Source: Flammeovirgaceae bacterium SG7u.111 (GTDB lineage Bacteria; Bacteroidota; Bacteroidia; Cytophagales; Flammeovirgaceae). Taken from it: DNA of 64,000 bases. A program made the translations under genes and the position numbers. The notes below the pieces were generated by a model, which ran no database searches, was not told the origin of the DNA, and saw only the letters and a program-made list of their open reading frames with translations. This document shows, piece after piece, positions 25,481-33,719 of the stretch (its first letter is position 1; every line of letters starts with the position of its first letter). The DNA lies in contig CP139021.1 in the NCBI GenBank assembly GCA_034044135.1, positions 444,501 through 508,500 of the forward strand, given 5' to 3'.

Positions 25481-26932
25481 ATGAGTGCCGACAAAGAAAC
25501 AGAGTTCTTAGAACAAGTTACCTCCAAAGAGTACGAGCATGGATGGTCAGTCGATTTTGAAGCAGACGAAGCTCCAAAAGGGCTAAGTGAAGATATAGTA
25601 AGGTTCATCTCTGCTAAGAAGGGCGAGCCAGCGTGGTTGCTGGAATGGAGGCTTGAGGCTTTTAAGACTTGGCAAGAGATGGAGACTCCTGAATGGGCCA
25701 ATGTCAAATTCCCAGAAATCAACTATCAAGACATTATATATTATTCTGCTCCTAAACAAAAGGTGACTCCTAAGTCTTTGGATGAGGTTGACCCCGAGCT
25801 GTTGGAGACTTTCGCAAAATTGGGAATTTCCCTTACAGAGCAAAAGCGTTTGACAGGGGTAGCAGTAGATGCGGTTATAGATAGTGTTTCTGTGGCTACT
25901 ACTTTTAAGGAGACGCTTTCTGAGCTAGGTATCATTTTTTGCTCGTTTAGCGAGGCGGTAAAGGAGCATCCTGAGCTAGTGAGGCAATACATAGGCTCGG
26001 TAGTTCCTGTAAAGGACAACTACTTTGCGGCCTTGAACTCTGCTGTGTTTAGCGATGGATCGTTCTGTTACATTCCCAAAGGCGTTCGTTGCCCTATGGA
26101 GCTTTCTACCTATTTTAGGATAAACGCGGCAAATACAGGTCAGTTTGAAAGAACGTTGATCGTAGCCGAAGAAGGTTCGTATGTTAGCTACCTCGAAGGT
26201 TGCACCGCTCCTCAGCGTGATGAAAATCAATTGCATGCTGCGGTAGTAGAAATCTACGCTGCTAAAGATGCAGAGGTAAAATATTCTACCGTACAAAACT
26301 GGTATCCTGGCGATGAAAATGGCAAGGGCGGTATTTACAACTTCGTGACCAAAAGAGGGATTTGCTTTGGCGATAATTCAAAAATATCTTGGACACAGGT
26401 GGAGACAGGTTCTGCAGTTACGTGGAAATACCCTAGCTGTATATTGAAAGGTGATAACTCTATAGGCGAGTTTTATTCGGTAGCCGTAACTAATAATTAC
26501 CAACAAGCCGATACGGGTACAAAAATGATTCACATTGGTAAAAATACCAAGAGTAGGATCGTTTCGAAAGGTATTTCTGCAGGAAAGAGCCAAAACAGCT
26601 ACCGTGGCTTGGTAAAAGTGATGAAGCGTGCTGAAAATGCAAGGAACTTCTCGCAATGTGACTCGTTGCTTTTGGGCGACCGGTGCGGAGCGCATACTTT
26701 CCCTTATATAGAGGTAGAGAACAAATCTTCTACTGTGGAGCATGAGGCTACTACTTCAAAAATTGGTGAGGATCAGATTTTCTACTGTAACCAACGAGGA
26801 ATAGGTACAGAGGCTGCTGTTGCACTCATTGTAAATGGCTATGCGAAAGAAGTATTGAACAAGCTCCCGATGGAATTTGCCGTAGAGGCACAAAAACTAT
26901 TGGCTATCAGCTTAGAAGGAAGTGTAGGGTAA
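25481..26932 (+). CDS. sufB: Fe-S cluster assembly scaffold subunit SufB
   Basis: A 483-residue SufB, of normal length for the family. It is part of the SufBCD scaffold on which iron-sulfur clusters are built. The conserved C-terminal block ([17 protein letters not shown], followed by [14 protein letters not shown]) is intact, with the Cys equivalent to that used by the E. coli scaffold. In most bacteria sufB is followed directly by sufC, sufD and sufS; here it stands alone, followed by a terminator. The other suf genes must be elsewhere. Confidence 0.96.
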   Translation: MSADKETEFLEQVTSKEYEHGWSVDFEADEAPKGLSEDIVRFISAKKGEPAWLLEWRLEAFKTWQEMETPEWANVKFPEINYQDIIYYSAPKQKVTPKSLDEVDPELLETFAKLGISLTEQKRLTGVAVDAVIDSVSVATTFKETLSELGIIFCSFSEAVKEHPELVRQYIGSVVPVKDNYFAALNSAVFSDGSFCYIPKGVRCPMELSTYFRINAANTGQFERTLIVAEEGSYVSYLEGCTAPQRDENQLHAAVVEIYAAKDAEVKYSTVQNWYPGDENGKGGIYNFVTKRGICFGDNSKISWTQVETGSAVTWKYPSCILKGDNSIGEFYSVAVTNNYQQADTGTKMIHIGKNTKSRIVSKGISAGKSQNSYRGLVKVMKRAENARNFSQCDSLLLGDRCGAHTFPYIEVENKSSTVEHEATTSKIGEDQIFYCNQRGIGTEAAVALIVNGYAKEVLNKLPMEFAVEAQKLLAISLEGSVG

Positions 26933-26958
26933 TTCTTAACTTTCAAGATAAATATTCA

Positions 26959-26988
26959 AGGCGATTCCCTAAAGAATCGCCTTTTTTT
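26959..26988 (+). terminator. rho-independent terminator of sufB
   Basis: AGGCGATTC (26959-26967) pairs with GAATCGCCT (26974-26982) around a 6-nt loop and is followed by seven T. It lies 27 bp after the sufB stop, so sufB is transcribed as a single gene. Confidence 0.88.
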
Positions 26989-26992
26989 GTGC

Positions 26993-27190
26993 TTATTGGT
27001 TTTCGGTGAAACTTGATGTGCTCCCGTCCCAATAGCACTTTTTGCACCTGCCATCTACAAAAACATGCTCACAGTTTTCATATCCATATAAATCTTGTGC
27101 GCACTGGGGGCAAAGTTCGTTCATCTGAGACGTTCCCAAATAAAACAAGCTTTCGCATTCAACACATTGTATTAGATCTTTTTTTTTCAT
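26993..27190 (-). CDS. small zinc-ribbon protein
   Basis: A 65-residue protein from the ATG at 27190. It has two treble-clef-like pairs, CVEC (about 9-12) with CPQC (28-31), then CEHVF and CKKC (44-53), so up to seven cysteines and a His could bind one or two zinc ions. No catalytic domain. I do not recognise a family. It lies in the gap between sufB and the DUF1800 gene, convergent to sufB and divergent from DUF1800. A role in nucleic-acid or protein binding is only suggested by the zinc knuckles. Confidence 0.65.
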   Translation of the reverse strand: MKKKDLIQCVECESLFYLGTSQMNELCPQCAQDLYGYENCEHVFVDGRCKKCYWDGSTSSFTENQ

Positions 27191-27256
27191 TTTTAATATC
27201 AAATTAAACCTTCATTTCTTTTTCTCATCAAACAGAGCAAATAACCAAATTTACTG

Positions 27257-28645
27257 ATGAAACTCAATCAACAACAAATCCAACATCTTTTTTTGCGAGC
27301 AGGTTTTGGTATAAACTATGACTTGCTGCAAAAGTATGATGGGCTTGAAGCAGAGGTGCTTGTGGAAAAGCTGTTTGAAAAGTCAGCGCAGTCAACTTAC
27401 CTCGACTTGGCAGAAAAAGAGGCTTTTCGCCCACCTATGAACGGCGACCCTGGAGCAAAGAAGGTCTTTCAGAAAAAGTCGAGAGAGATGGTGATAAAGT
27501 TGAATGTTGCTTGGCTAAAAAGCATGGCTACAAGTGAGGGAAGCCTTCGGGAAAAAATGACTTTCTTTTGGCAAGGGCATTTTGCCTCGTCTGCCAAAAA
27601 CCCTTATCTGGTACAACAGCAGCATAACTTGATAAAGAAACATGCGCTCGGCAGCTTTGGCGATCTGCTAAAAGCGGTTTCGAAAGATGCGGTGATGTTG
27701 CAGTACCTCAATAACCAGCAAAATAAGAAAAATGCACCCAATGAAAACTTCGCCCGCGAGGTGATGGAGCTGTTTACCTTGGGCAGGGGCAATTATACCG
27801 AAAATGATATAAAAGAAGCAGCTAGGGCTTTTACGGGCTGGGGTTTCAACAAAGAAGGAGAGTTCTTTTTTCGAAAAAGGATTCATGATTATGGAGAAAA
27901 AACAGTCTTAGGGAAAACGGGAAATTTTGATGGAGATGAGGTGTTGGACATACTCTTGGAGCAAAAACAAACAGCGAAATATCTGACAGGGAAGATATAT
28001 GCCTTTTTTGTGAATGATCAAGTTGATGAGACAAAAGTGGAGAAGCTAGCGGATAGTTTTTACGCGTCGGGTTATGACATAAGTGCTTTGCTTAAAGAGG
28101 TTTTTACTTCAAACTGGTTCTACGATCCCAAAAATATTGGTTCGAAAATAAAAAGCCCTGTAGAACTTTTGGTAGGCAATATGCAGTATTTCTACATGGA
28201 TTTTGGGAATGAAAAAGCCTTGGTTGGCATCCAGCGGATGTTGGGGCAAATCCTGTTCAAGCCGCCTAATGTGGCAGGCTGGCCAAATGGTGAAGAATGG
28301 ATCGATGCTTCTACATTGATGTTTCGCCTAAAGCTCACAGAAGCTTCTTTGGCTGCATCCTTAGTTGGTGGAAACGAAGAGCTTTGGGATAAAAAGGCTG
28401 GAAAAGGATGGGGCAATCGGTTGAAGAAAATGCATGTTTCTTCCGATTTGGAGGCATTTCAACGACAATTTGGAACCATCCCTGCAAAAGACCTTATAGA
28501 TAGACTTTGCGCTTATTTCATCCAACTCCCACTTTCCGACGAGAAAAAAAAATTAGTTGGGGTGAGAGGCGACCTTCCTGAAGAGGAAAGATTACTGAGG
28601 ACAGTTGCCAAAATAAGTAAGCTTCCCGAGTTTCAAATGTGTTAG
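27257..28645 (+). CDS. DUF1800 domain protein
   Basis: A 462-residue protein of the DUF1800 family. The characteristic REKMTFFWQGHFA (about 96-108) and NENFAREVMELFTLG (about 162-176) segments are present, and the C-terminus has PPNVAGWPNGEEW. There is no signal peptide. The family is almost always next to DUF1501, as here, 43 bp downstream on the same strand. The function is not established. Confidence 0.9.
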   Translation: MKLNQQQIQHLFLRAGFGINYDLLQKYDGLEAEVLVEKLFEKSAQSTYLDLAEKEAFRPPMNGDPGAKKVFQKKSREMVIKLNVAWLKSMATSEGSLREKMTFFWQGHFASSAKNPYLVQQQHNLIKKHALGSFGDLLKAVSKDAVMLQYLNNQQNKKNAPNENFAREVMELFTLGRGNYTENDIKEAARAFTGWGFNKEGEFFFRKRIHDYGEKTVLGKTGNFDGDEVLDILLEQKQTAKYLTGKIYAFFVNDQVDETKVEKLADSFYASGYDISALLKEVFTSNWFYDPKNIGSKIKSPVELLVGNMQYFYMDFGNEKALVGIQRMLGQILFKPPNVAGWPNGEEWIDASTLMFRLKLTEASLAASLVGGNEELWDKKAGKGWGNRLKKMHVSSDLEAFQRQFGTIPAKDLIDRLCAYFIQLPLSDEKKKLVGVRGDLPEEERLLRTVAKISKLPEFQMC

Positions 28646-28688
28646 TTCTTAGCCTTTTTCAAAGGCATCAAAATGAAAAATATTAACC

Positions 28689-29882
28689 ATGCATAAAAGA
28701 AGAGATTTTCTTAAAAGATCGGCTTTAGTGACAGCAGGGTCGCTGCTGGCTCCCCAATTCCTTTCGGCAGGTAAAATGCTGTTGGGTACTAATTATCAAG
28801 GGAAAAAGTTGGTGGTGGTGCAGCTTGGAGGGGGGAATGATGGGTTAAATACGATAGTGCCTTTCCGAAATGATATTTACTACAAGCTTCGTCCAAATTT
28901 ATCTATCCCTGCTTCGGAAGTATTGCCACTCAATGATGAACTGGGCCTCAACCCTAGCTTGAAAGCTTTGAAGAAGTTCTACGATAATGGTGAATTGGCG
29001 GTGTTGAATAATGTCGGTTACCCAAACCCCGACCGGTCACATTTCCGCTCCATGGATATTTGGCAGTCGGCAAGTGATTCGGACAAGTATTTAAAAACAG
29101 GATGGCTAGGACGGATGTTGGATGCTACTTGCCCATCTGATGCAGGAGCATATTTTGGTTTGGAAGCTGGTGAGCAACTAAGCTTGGCCATGAAAGGAGA
29201 GCGCATGAAAGGAATGGCGGTGGATGATGTGAATCGTTTGTACCAAAGCACCAGAGATCAATTTTTGGTAGGGGCTAGCCATGCTCACGAACATCATGAA
29301 CATCAGGTAGATTACCTGTATAAAACGCTGCAAGATGTAAAAAGCTCTGCCGCTTATTTGAAGGAAAAGTCAGGTTTGTATTCTTCTAAAATAGATTATC
29401 CTAAAAATCCACTGGCAAAAGAGCTAAGAGGAGTAGCCCAATTGATAAATGCAGGTGCGGAGAGTAAGATTTACTATACATCTATTTCTGGCTTCGATAC
29501 GCACGCCAGACAGAAAGGTAAACAAGGTAATCTGCTGAAAAGTGTAGCTGAATCTTTGGATGCATTTGTGACCGATTTGAAAGTTGGAGGGCAGTTTGAA
29601 AACTCCTTGGTAATGGTATTTTCCGAATTTGGTAGAAGGGTGGAGGAAAACGGCAGCGAAGGTACGGATCATGGTACGGCAAACAACGTATGGCTGATTG
29701 GGGGTAAGTTAAAGAAAGCCGGTGTATTAAATACAGCTCCCGATTTGGTAAAGCTGAATAATGATGACCTTATTTATACTGAAGATTTTCGAAGTGTGTA
29801 TGCCACTATTCTTAACGGGTGGCTGGCAACCAATAGCAATGATGTGCTGGGTGGAGAGTTTAGTAATTTAGGGTTTGTTTAG
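28689..29882 (+). CDS. DUF1501 protein with Tat signal
   Basis: A 397-residue protein of the DUF1501 family, which has the alkaline-phosphatase/sulfatase-like fold. The N-terminal KRRDFLK twin-arginine motif (Arg4-Arg5) and the following hydrophobic stretch predict export in folded form by Tat. Motifs LGGGNDGLNTIVPF (about 47-60) and FSEFGRRVEENGSEGTDHG (about 313-331) are the family's core, the latter with His/Asp residues likely to bind metal. It is the second gene of a pair with DUF1800. The substrate is unknown. Confidence 0.9.
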   Translation: MHKRRDFLKRSALVTAGSLLAPQFLSAGKMLLGTNYQGKKLVVVQLGGGNDGLNTIVPFRNDIYYKLRPNLSIPASEVLPLNDELGLNPSLKALKKFYDNGELAVLNNVGYPNPDRSHFRSMDIWQSASDSDKYLKTGWLGRMLDATCPSDAGAYFGLEAGEQLSLAMKGERMKGMAVDDVNRLYQSTRDQFLVGASHAHEHHEHQVDYLYKTLQDVKSSAAYLKEKSGLYSSKIDYPKNPLAKELRGVAQLINAGAESKIYYTSISGFDTHARQKGKQGNLLKSVAESLDAFVTDLKVGGQFENSLVMVFSEFGRRVEENGSEGTDHGTANNVWLIGGKLKKAGVLNTAPDLVKLNNDDLIYTEDFRSVYATILNGWLATNSNDVLGGEFSNLGFV

Positions 29883-29896
29883 ATGAAATAGTATTC

Positions 29897-29938
29897 AAGA
29901 AAAAATCCCCCGTGCTGCTGCGTGGGGGATTTTTTCTT
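29897..29938. terminator. strong bidirectional terminator
   Basis: A perfect 15-bp inverted repeat (29897-29911 with 29924-29938) with a 12-nt loop and an A-tract/T-tract on the two sides. It lies between the convergent DUF1501 gene and the first paralogue, and can serve both. Confidence 0.9.
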
Positions 29939-29955
29939 TCTGCTAGAACCTCTGT

Positions 29956-30591
29956 TTAGGTATTCCACCATTCCTTCAATTCGTTGTCCATTTCATCTTT
30001 CCAAGTAAATATATTATGATCCTCATTGAAAGGGAGCGGCTTGTCCCAATAGTCCCTGATTAACAAGTACCTTAAGTATTCTCCATAGTTTGGTGCTTCT
30101 ATGTCAATATTCAAATGCATGAGAAACAACTCAAAAGTTTGAGAGAGTTCGATCACATGTTCTGGAATCAGTTTTTCTTTAGGTGGGAGGTATGCCTTGT
30201 CTATTCCTGTTAGTTCCTGTAGACTTGTGGTAAAAGGTGTATCATCATCTTCTTCATCGGAATTTTCCAACAAGTCGTCGTCATACGTATGGAAATAATC
30301 CCAACCAAGGCTTTCTTTAAAATGGTAGTCGTCAAAATATCCTAACCTATCGAGTAAATCTTCCAGTGTGTATTTTTTCGACATTTCATTTAGGTCATCA
30401 CAAAATTGGTAGACATATTTTCCTAAAGGATGTCTTTTTGGGTAATCACTATAATATAACTCTAAGTTATAGTGTTCTCCATCTCCCCAATATTCTTTCC
30501 AAAGCCCAAAGTCTGTACTTACCATATCGAAGACCAGTTGCATGTCTTCAAATGATGGGACATATTCTTCTTCGGTTTCTTTTTCTGCCAT
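29956..30591 (-). CDS. acidic protein of unknown family, paralogue 1 of 3
   Basis: A 211-residue acidic protein without signal or membrane segment. It shares with its two neighbours MVSTD near residue 27, YYxxYPKRHPLGKYV (about 48-63), YTLEDLLDRLGYFDD (about 75-89) and a C-terminal block YLPPKEKLIPEHV with LLIRDYWDKPLPF. Between the two halves is an acidic insertion (about 105-125, many Asp/Glu) that differs in length between paralogues. I do not recognise the family and there is no catalytic motif I can name. It is the most downstream of the three tandem genes, and a strong terminator lies behind it. Confidence 0.8.
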   Translation of the reverse strand: MAEKETEEEYVPSFEDMQLVFDMVSTDFGLWKEYWGDGEHYNLELYYSDYPKRHPLGKYVYQFCDDLNEMSKKYTLEDLLDRLGYFDDYHFKESLGWDYFHTYDDDLLENSDEEDDDTPFTTSLQELTGIDKAYLPPKEKLIPEHVIELSQTFELFLMHLNIDIEAPNYGEYLRYLLIRDYWDKPLPFNEDHNIFTWKDEMDNELKEWWNT

Positions 30592-30705
30592 TTTCTCAAT
30601 GTTTTAATGTTCGGATTCGGTTGAGCTGGTCAGTTAAAAAATCATATTCTAGTATAGGTGGTGTAATAATGTTTGTAACGACAAGGATTGACTTTTCATA
30701 TTAAT

Positions 30706-30736
30706 AAAACCCCTCATGTAATACATGAAGGGTTTT
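30706..30736 (-). terminator. rho-independent terminator after paralogue 2
   Basis: AAAACCCCTCATGT pairs with ACATGAAGGGTTTT with one mismatch; on the minus strand it is followed by TTTATTAAT. It lies between paralogues 1 and 2, so paralogue 1 probably has its own promoter. Confidence 0.75.
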
Positions 30737-30776
30737 TGCCTTATAATTTATAACCAGAAATTTAAAGCTCTATGAC

Positions 30777-31328
30777 TTACCAATTGTCGACATTCTCGTC
30801 TATTTCGTCTTCTAATAAAATATCATTAAAGCCATCTGCAATAGGTAGTGGCTTATCCCAATTTTCTCTTATAACCAAGTAGTTGAATTCTGCAATGCAG
30901 TTTGGTGTATAGATAAAAACGTCAAAATGGCCTAGAAACCGATCTAATGCGGATGATAGGTCTACAACATGGTCGGGACAAATCCTATCTTTGGGAGGAA
31001 AGCAAGCTTTATCTATACTGGTAAGTTTTTCCAATGAGATGAAAAACTCATCTTCTTCACTATTGTTTAAATCATGGTAGTAACCAAACCTATCAAGAAG
31101 GTCTTCTAATTTGTACTTTTCGGTCAGCTCATATAAATCTTCAATTAAAAGATTGACATATCTAGCTAGTGGATGCCTTTCTGGATGTGCATAATAATAC
31201 ATGTCGATTGTATACTCTTTACCCCAATATTCTCGCCATAGTTCAAAGTCGGTGCTTACCATTTGGTGAACGAGTTTGGTTTCTTCAGTAGAGATTAAAT
31301 TGTCGGTATTTTGATCTTTTTCTACCAT
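30777..31328 (-). CDS. acidic protein of unknown family, paralogue 2 of 3
   Basis: A 183-residue acidic protein, the shortest of the three because the acidic central insertion is nearly absent (only NSEEDE). It has the shared blocks MVSTDFELWREYWG (about 23-36), HPERHPLARYV, YKLEDLLDRFGYYHD, and FPPKDRICPDHV with LVIRENWDKPLPI. It is more like paralogue 1 than paralogue 3. No signal peptide, membrane segment or catalytic motif is visible. Terminators lie on both sides. Confidence 0.8.
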   Translation of the reverse strand: MVEKDQNTDNLISTEETKLVHQMVSTDFELWREYWGKEYTIDMYYYAHPERHPLARYVNLLIEDLYELTEKYKLEDLLDRFGYYHDLNNSEEDEFFISLEKLTSIDKACFPPKDRICPDHVVDLSSALDRFLGHFDVFIYTPNCIAEFNYLVIRENWDKPLPIADGFNDILLEDEIDENVDNW

Positions 31329-31450
31329 GTTTCCCTTTTGATTGTTTGTATAATTGTAGAAGCTAGTTGAGGATTAAAGAAAAGAGAGGATAACTGAGGG
31401 GTTCGTTTATAAATACAAAGGAGGAAATTAATAGCTTTATTCTTTATATA

Positions 31451-31481
31451 AAAATCCCCCACGTATTTTTTTACGAGGGGC
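31451..31481 (-). terminator. terminator-like hairpin after paralogue 3
   Basis: CCCC(A)CGTA pairs with TACG(A)GGGG with one mismatch, around a T-rich loop. On the minus strand it is followed by ATTTTTATATA. It lies 28 bp past the stop of paralogue 3. Confidence 0.65.
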
Positions 31482-31508
31482 ATATGTCTGAGTTTTGGTT
31501 TTTGTGTT

Positions 31509-32168
31509 CTAGCCTGCTTTTTTTTCCATGCTTTCTTCCATTTTATCCATCCAAGTAACATAGTTTCCGAGGTCACTGATGGCGATTGGGCGGTTGTCCC
31601 AATGTTTCCTAAGAAGTACATAAATATAATCGTCGCGGTAGCTAGGTGCCATAAAATCGATTCCGAGGCTATTCAAGAGCTTCTGGAAAATGAATGAAAG
31701 CTTTTGGATTTGGCTTTCACAAAGTTTTTCCATTGGAGGAAAGGCTATTTTTTCAATCCCAATAAGGTTTTCGAATGTTGTGTCGATGAGTTTTTCCTCA
31801 AAAAAACTTTCCTCGTCAAGGAATTCTTCTTCCTCTTCCGCAGGCAAAGAAGAAAGTGTATTCTCGTTATCGTAGTAGCCAAGTTTTTCTAATAGATCGG
31901 GGAGGACATAGTTTTTGCGAATATGTTCCAAGTCGTTGACCAATTGGTTTACATACCTATTCAGCGGATGTTTTTCAGGGTGCATTTCATAGAATGTATC
32001 AAGGGAGAAACCCTCGCCCCAAAAGCTTTTGGCAAGTTTGTAATCTGTGCTGATCATTTTTAGTACCAGCTCTATTTCTTTTCTTCGAAGAGTTGCGTCT
32101 GGTTTCTTTTCTAAATTCTTTGCTCCCACCTCTGTTCTCGTTTTGTTAGTTTGAAGTTTGTCGTACAT
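31509..32168 (-). CDS. acidic protein of unknown family, paralogue 3 of 3
   Basis: A 219-residue acidic protein. The shared blocks are MISTDYKLAKSFWG (about 38-51), HPEKHPLNRYVNQLVNDL, YVLPDLLEKLGYYDN and FPPMEKLCESQI with LLRKHWDNRPIAI. An acidic insertion with a long Glu run (EEEEEFLDEESFFEE, about 118-132) lies between the halves. It is the most divergent of the three and the first in order of transcription, 117 bp downstream of the phospholipase-D-fold gene. No signal peptide. Function unknown. Confidence 0.8.
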   Translation of the reverse strand: MYDKLQTNKTRTEVGAKNLEKKPDATLRRKEIELVLKMISTDYKLAKSFWGEGFSLDTFYEMHPEKHPLNRYVNQLVNDLEHIRKNYVLPDLLEKLGYYDNENTLSSLPAEEEEEFLDEESFFEEKLIDTTFENLIGIEKIAFPPMEKLCESQIQKLSFIFQKLLNSLGIDFMAPSYRDDYIYVLLRKHWDNRPIAISDLGNYVTWMDKMEESMEKKAG

Positions 32169-32284
32169 TATAGCTATGAAGTATGTTCATTTAATAAATG
32201 AACTTATGCAAAAAAGATTGTTTGTGTAGGTATACAGGGTTTAGTATGAGGAAGTAAGTTTTTTGTTTAAAAAGTGAAGGTTTC

Positions 32285-33448
32285 TCAATCTAATGCTTTG
32301 CATGCTTCAAAATGGGAAATGTATTGTTTGAAGATGTGCTCGTGGTTTTCGAGTACGAGTAGTACTTCAAAGTTATACCTCAACGACCTTTTGGTAAGAT
32401 TGGGCGAGCCCGTCAGAATCAATTGTGTCTGTTCCCCATTTACTATTCCATCGATGAGGATATAACGGGTGTGCATGCGGGCTTCTTTTTTATTGAGTAC
32501 GTTCACTTCGTCTGCCGCATCCTTTATCAATTCTCTCATTTCCTTATCGTCCAACTTACTTATTATTATTTTCATCTCAGTGCCCTTTTTTTGTAGTTGT
32601 TCAAGTTTTTCAAGCACTTTGTCTCTTCCTTCGTCCCATTTCGTAATCGATGCAAAAATTTTAGTTTTTGTAGGGTTGTCTATCTGTTTCAATATATCTA
32701 AAACCACATCTTTTTTTTCGCTCTTATCTTTTTTTTGTAGTGGTAAAAAATTCGCCGAATAGCCTGATTTATCATCTGAAGCTGTGAAAAAAGCATAAGA
32801 GTCCCAGTTGTTGTTTTTTCCAAGTTTTTCCATGATTTTCCAGTATTTCAGATAGCCATCATATATTTTTTTGTTTTGGATGATAAGCAGGTCTTGTAAT
32901 TTTTCTGCATCTTTTTTCTGAAAATTTGCACTTGTTTGCAAAATTATGTTTGGGATTTTCCCCTTGGTAGTCACTATTTTAGAGCAAATCAAAAATTTAT
33001 TATGGATGATGGATTTCTTAGAAATATCATTATCAAATGCATAAAATGTATTGATTTTTTCTTCGAGCATGGGGATGGTTGGCAGGTTTGTCTCATTGCT
33101 GGTAGAGCCTTCATCTATAATTACATTGACACTAACCCCTCTTTTTTCTGCTTGTAGAAGAGCTCTGATGATGAGGGGCTCATTGAGTTTAAACACCGCC
33201 ACATGAATAGTTTCTCCAGAAGGAACGGCATTTATCAATTGGCTTATCTCTTCAAAAAGAGAAGGGTCTTTTTTGCCCTCACCTATAATGCTAGGATTGG
33301 TAAATGCTACGTGGGGAATTGAAATTGAAATGGGTTGAAGAGTGCTTTGCCCCAAGGCTGTTTCGAGGAAAAGCCCAAAAAACAGAATGATGATTATAAA
33401 GCCTTTGAGGACTTTGGTATTCTTGATAATTCGATAAACTGTTTTCAT
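32285..33448 (-). CDS. secreted phospholipase-D-fold protein with degenerate first HKD motif
   Basis: A 387-residue protein with a signal peptide (about 1-33, ending ALGQ). The PLD superfamily uses two HxK(x)4D(x)nGSxN motifs. Here the first has His149 and Lys151 but Ser in place of the Asp, and TSANF instead of GSxN; the second has His326, Arg328 in place of Lys, Asp333 and GSPN at 347-350. The fold is recognisable but catalysis may be altered or lost. Phospholipase, nuclease or structural roles are all possible. It is on the same strand as the three acidic paralogues downstream. Confidence 0.8.
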   Translation of the reverse strand: MKTVYRIIKNTKVLKGFIIIILFFGLFLETALGQSTLQPISISIPHVAFTNPSIIGEGKKDPSLFEEISQLINAVPSGETIHVAVFKLNEPLIIRALLQAEKRGVSVNVIIDEGSTSNETNLPTIPMLEEKINTFYAFDNDISKKSIIHNKFLICSKIVTTKGKIPNIILQTSANFQKKDAEKLQDLLIIQNKKIYDGYLKYWKIMEKLGKNNNWDSYAFFTASDDKSGYSANFLPLQKKDKSEKKDVVLDILKQIDNPTKTKIFASITKWDEGRDKVLEKLEQLQKKGTEMKIIISKLDDKEMRELIKDAADEVNVLNKKEARMHTRYILIDGIVNGEQTQLILTGSPNLTKRSLRYNFEVLLVLENHEHIFKQYISHFEACKALD

Positions 33449-33719
33449 AAATCCAAGCTAAAGAATTTCTTGTTATTAAAAAAGAAGATTAAGTAGATCT
33501 ATAAAGTCGTATCGGTTGCTTTTTTAGATGTTGGGCTTGATTTGACAAGATACACCTGTATTTAGAGAATCAAACACATGTTTTAATGTCAAAAATAGCT
33601 CAAAAGTGCTGTTTTTGGTATGTGTATATAAATACTATTATAGGGTTGTGGCCGTTCTGACCTTGAATTTGATAAACTAATTTATTCAGTTTAGAACTGA
33701 ACACCTACTATTAATTTAG

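Noticed and set aside
31322-31621. A 99-codon minus-strand frame between paralogues 2 and 3
   Set aside because: It overlaps the end of paralogue 3 in another frame and runs across the terminator at 31451-31481.
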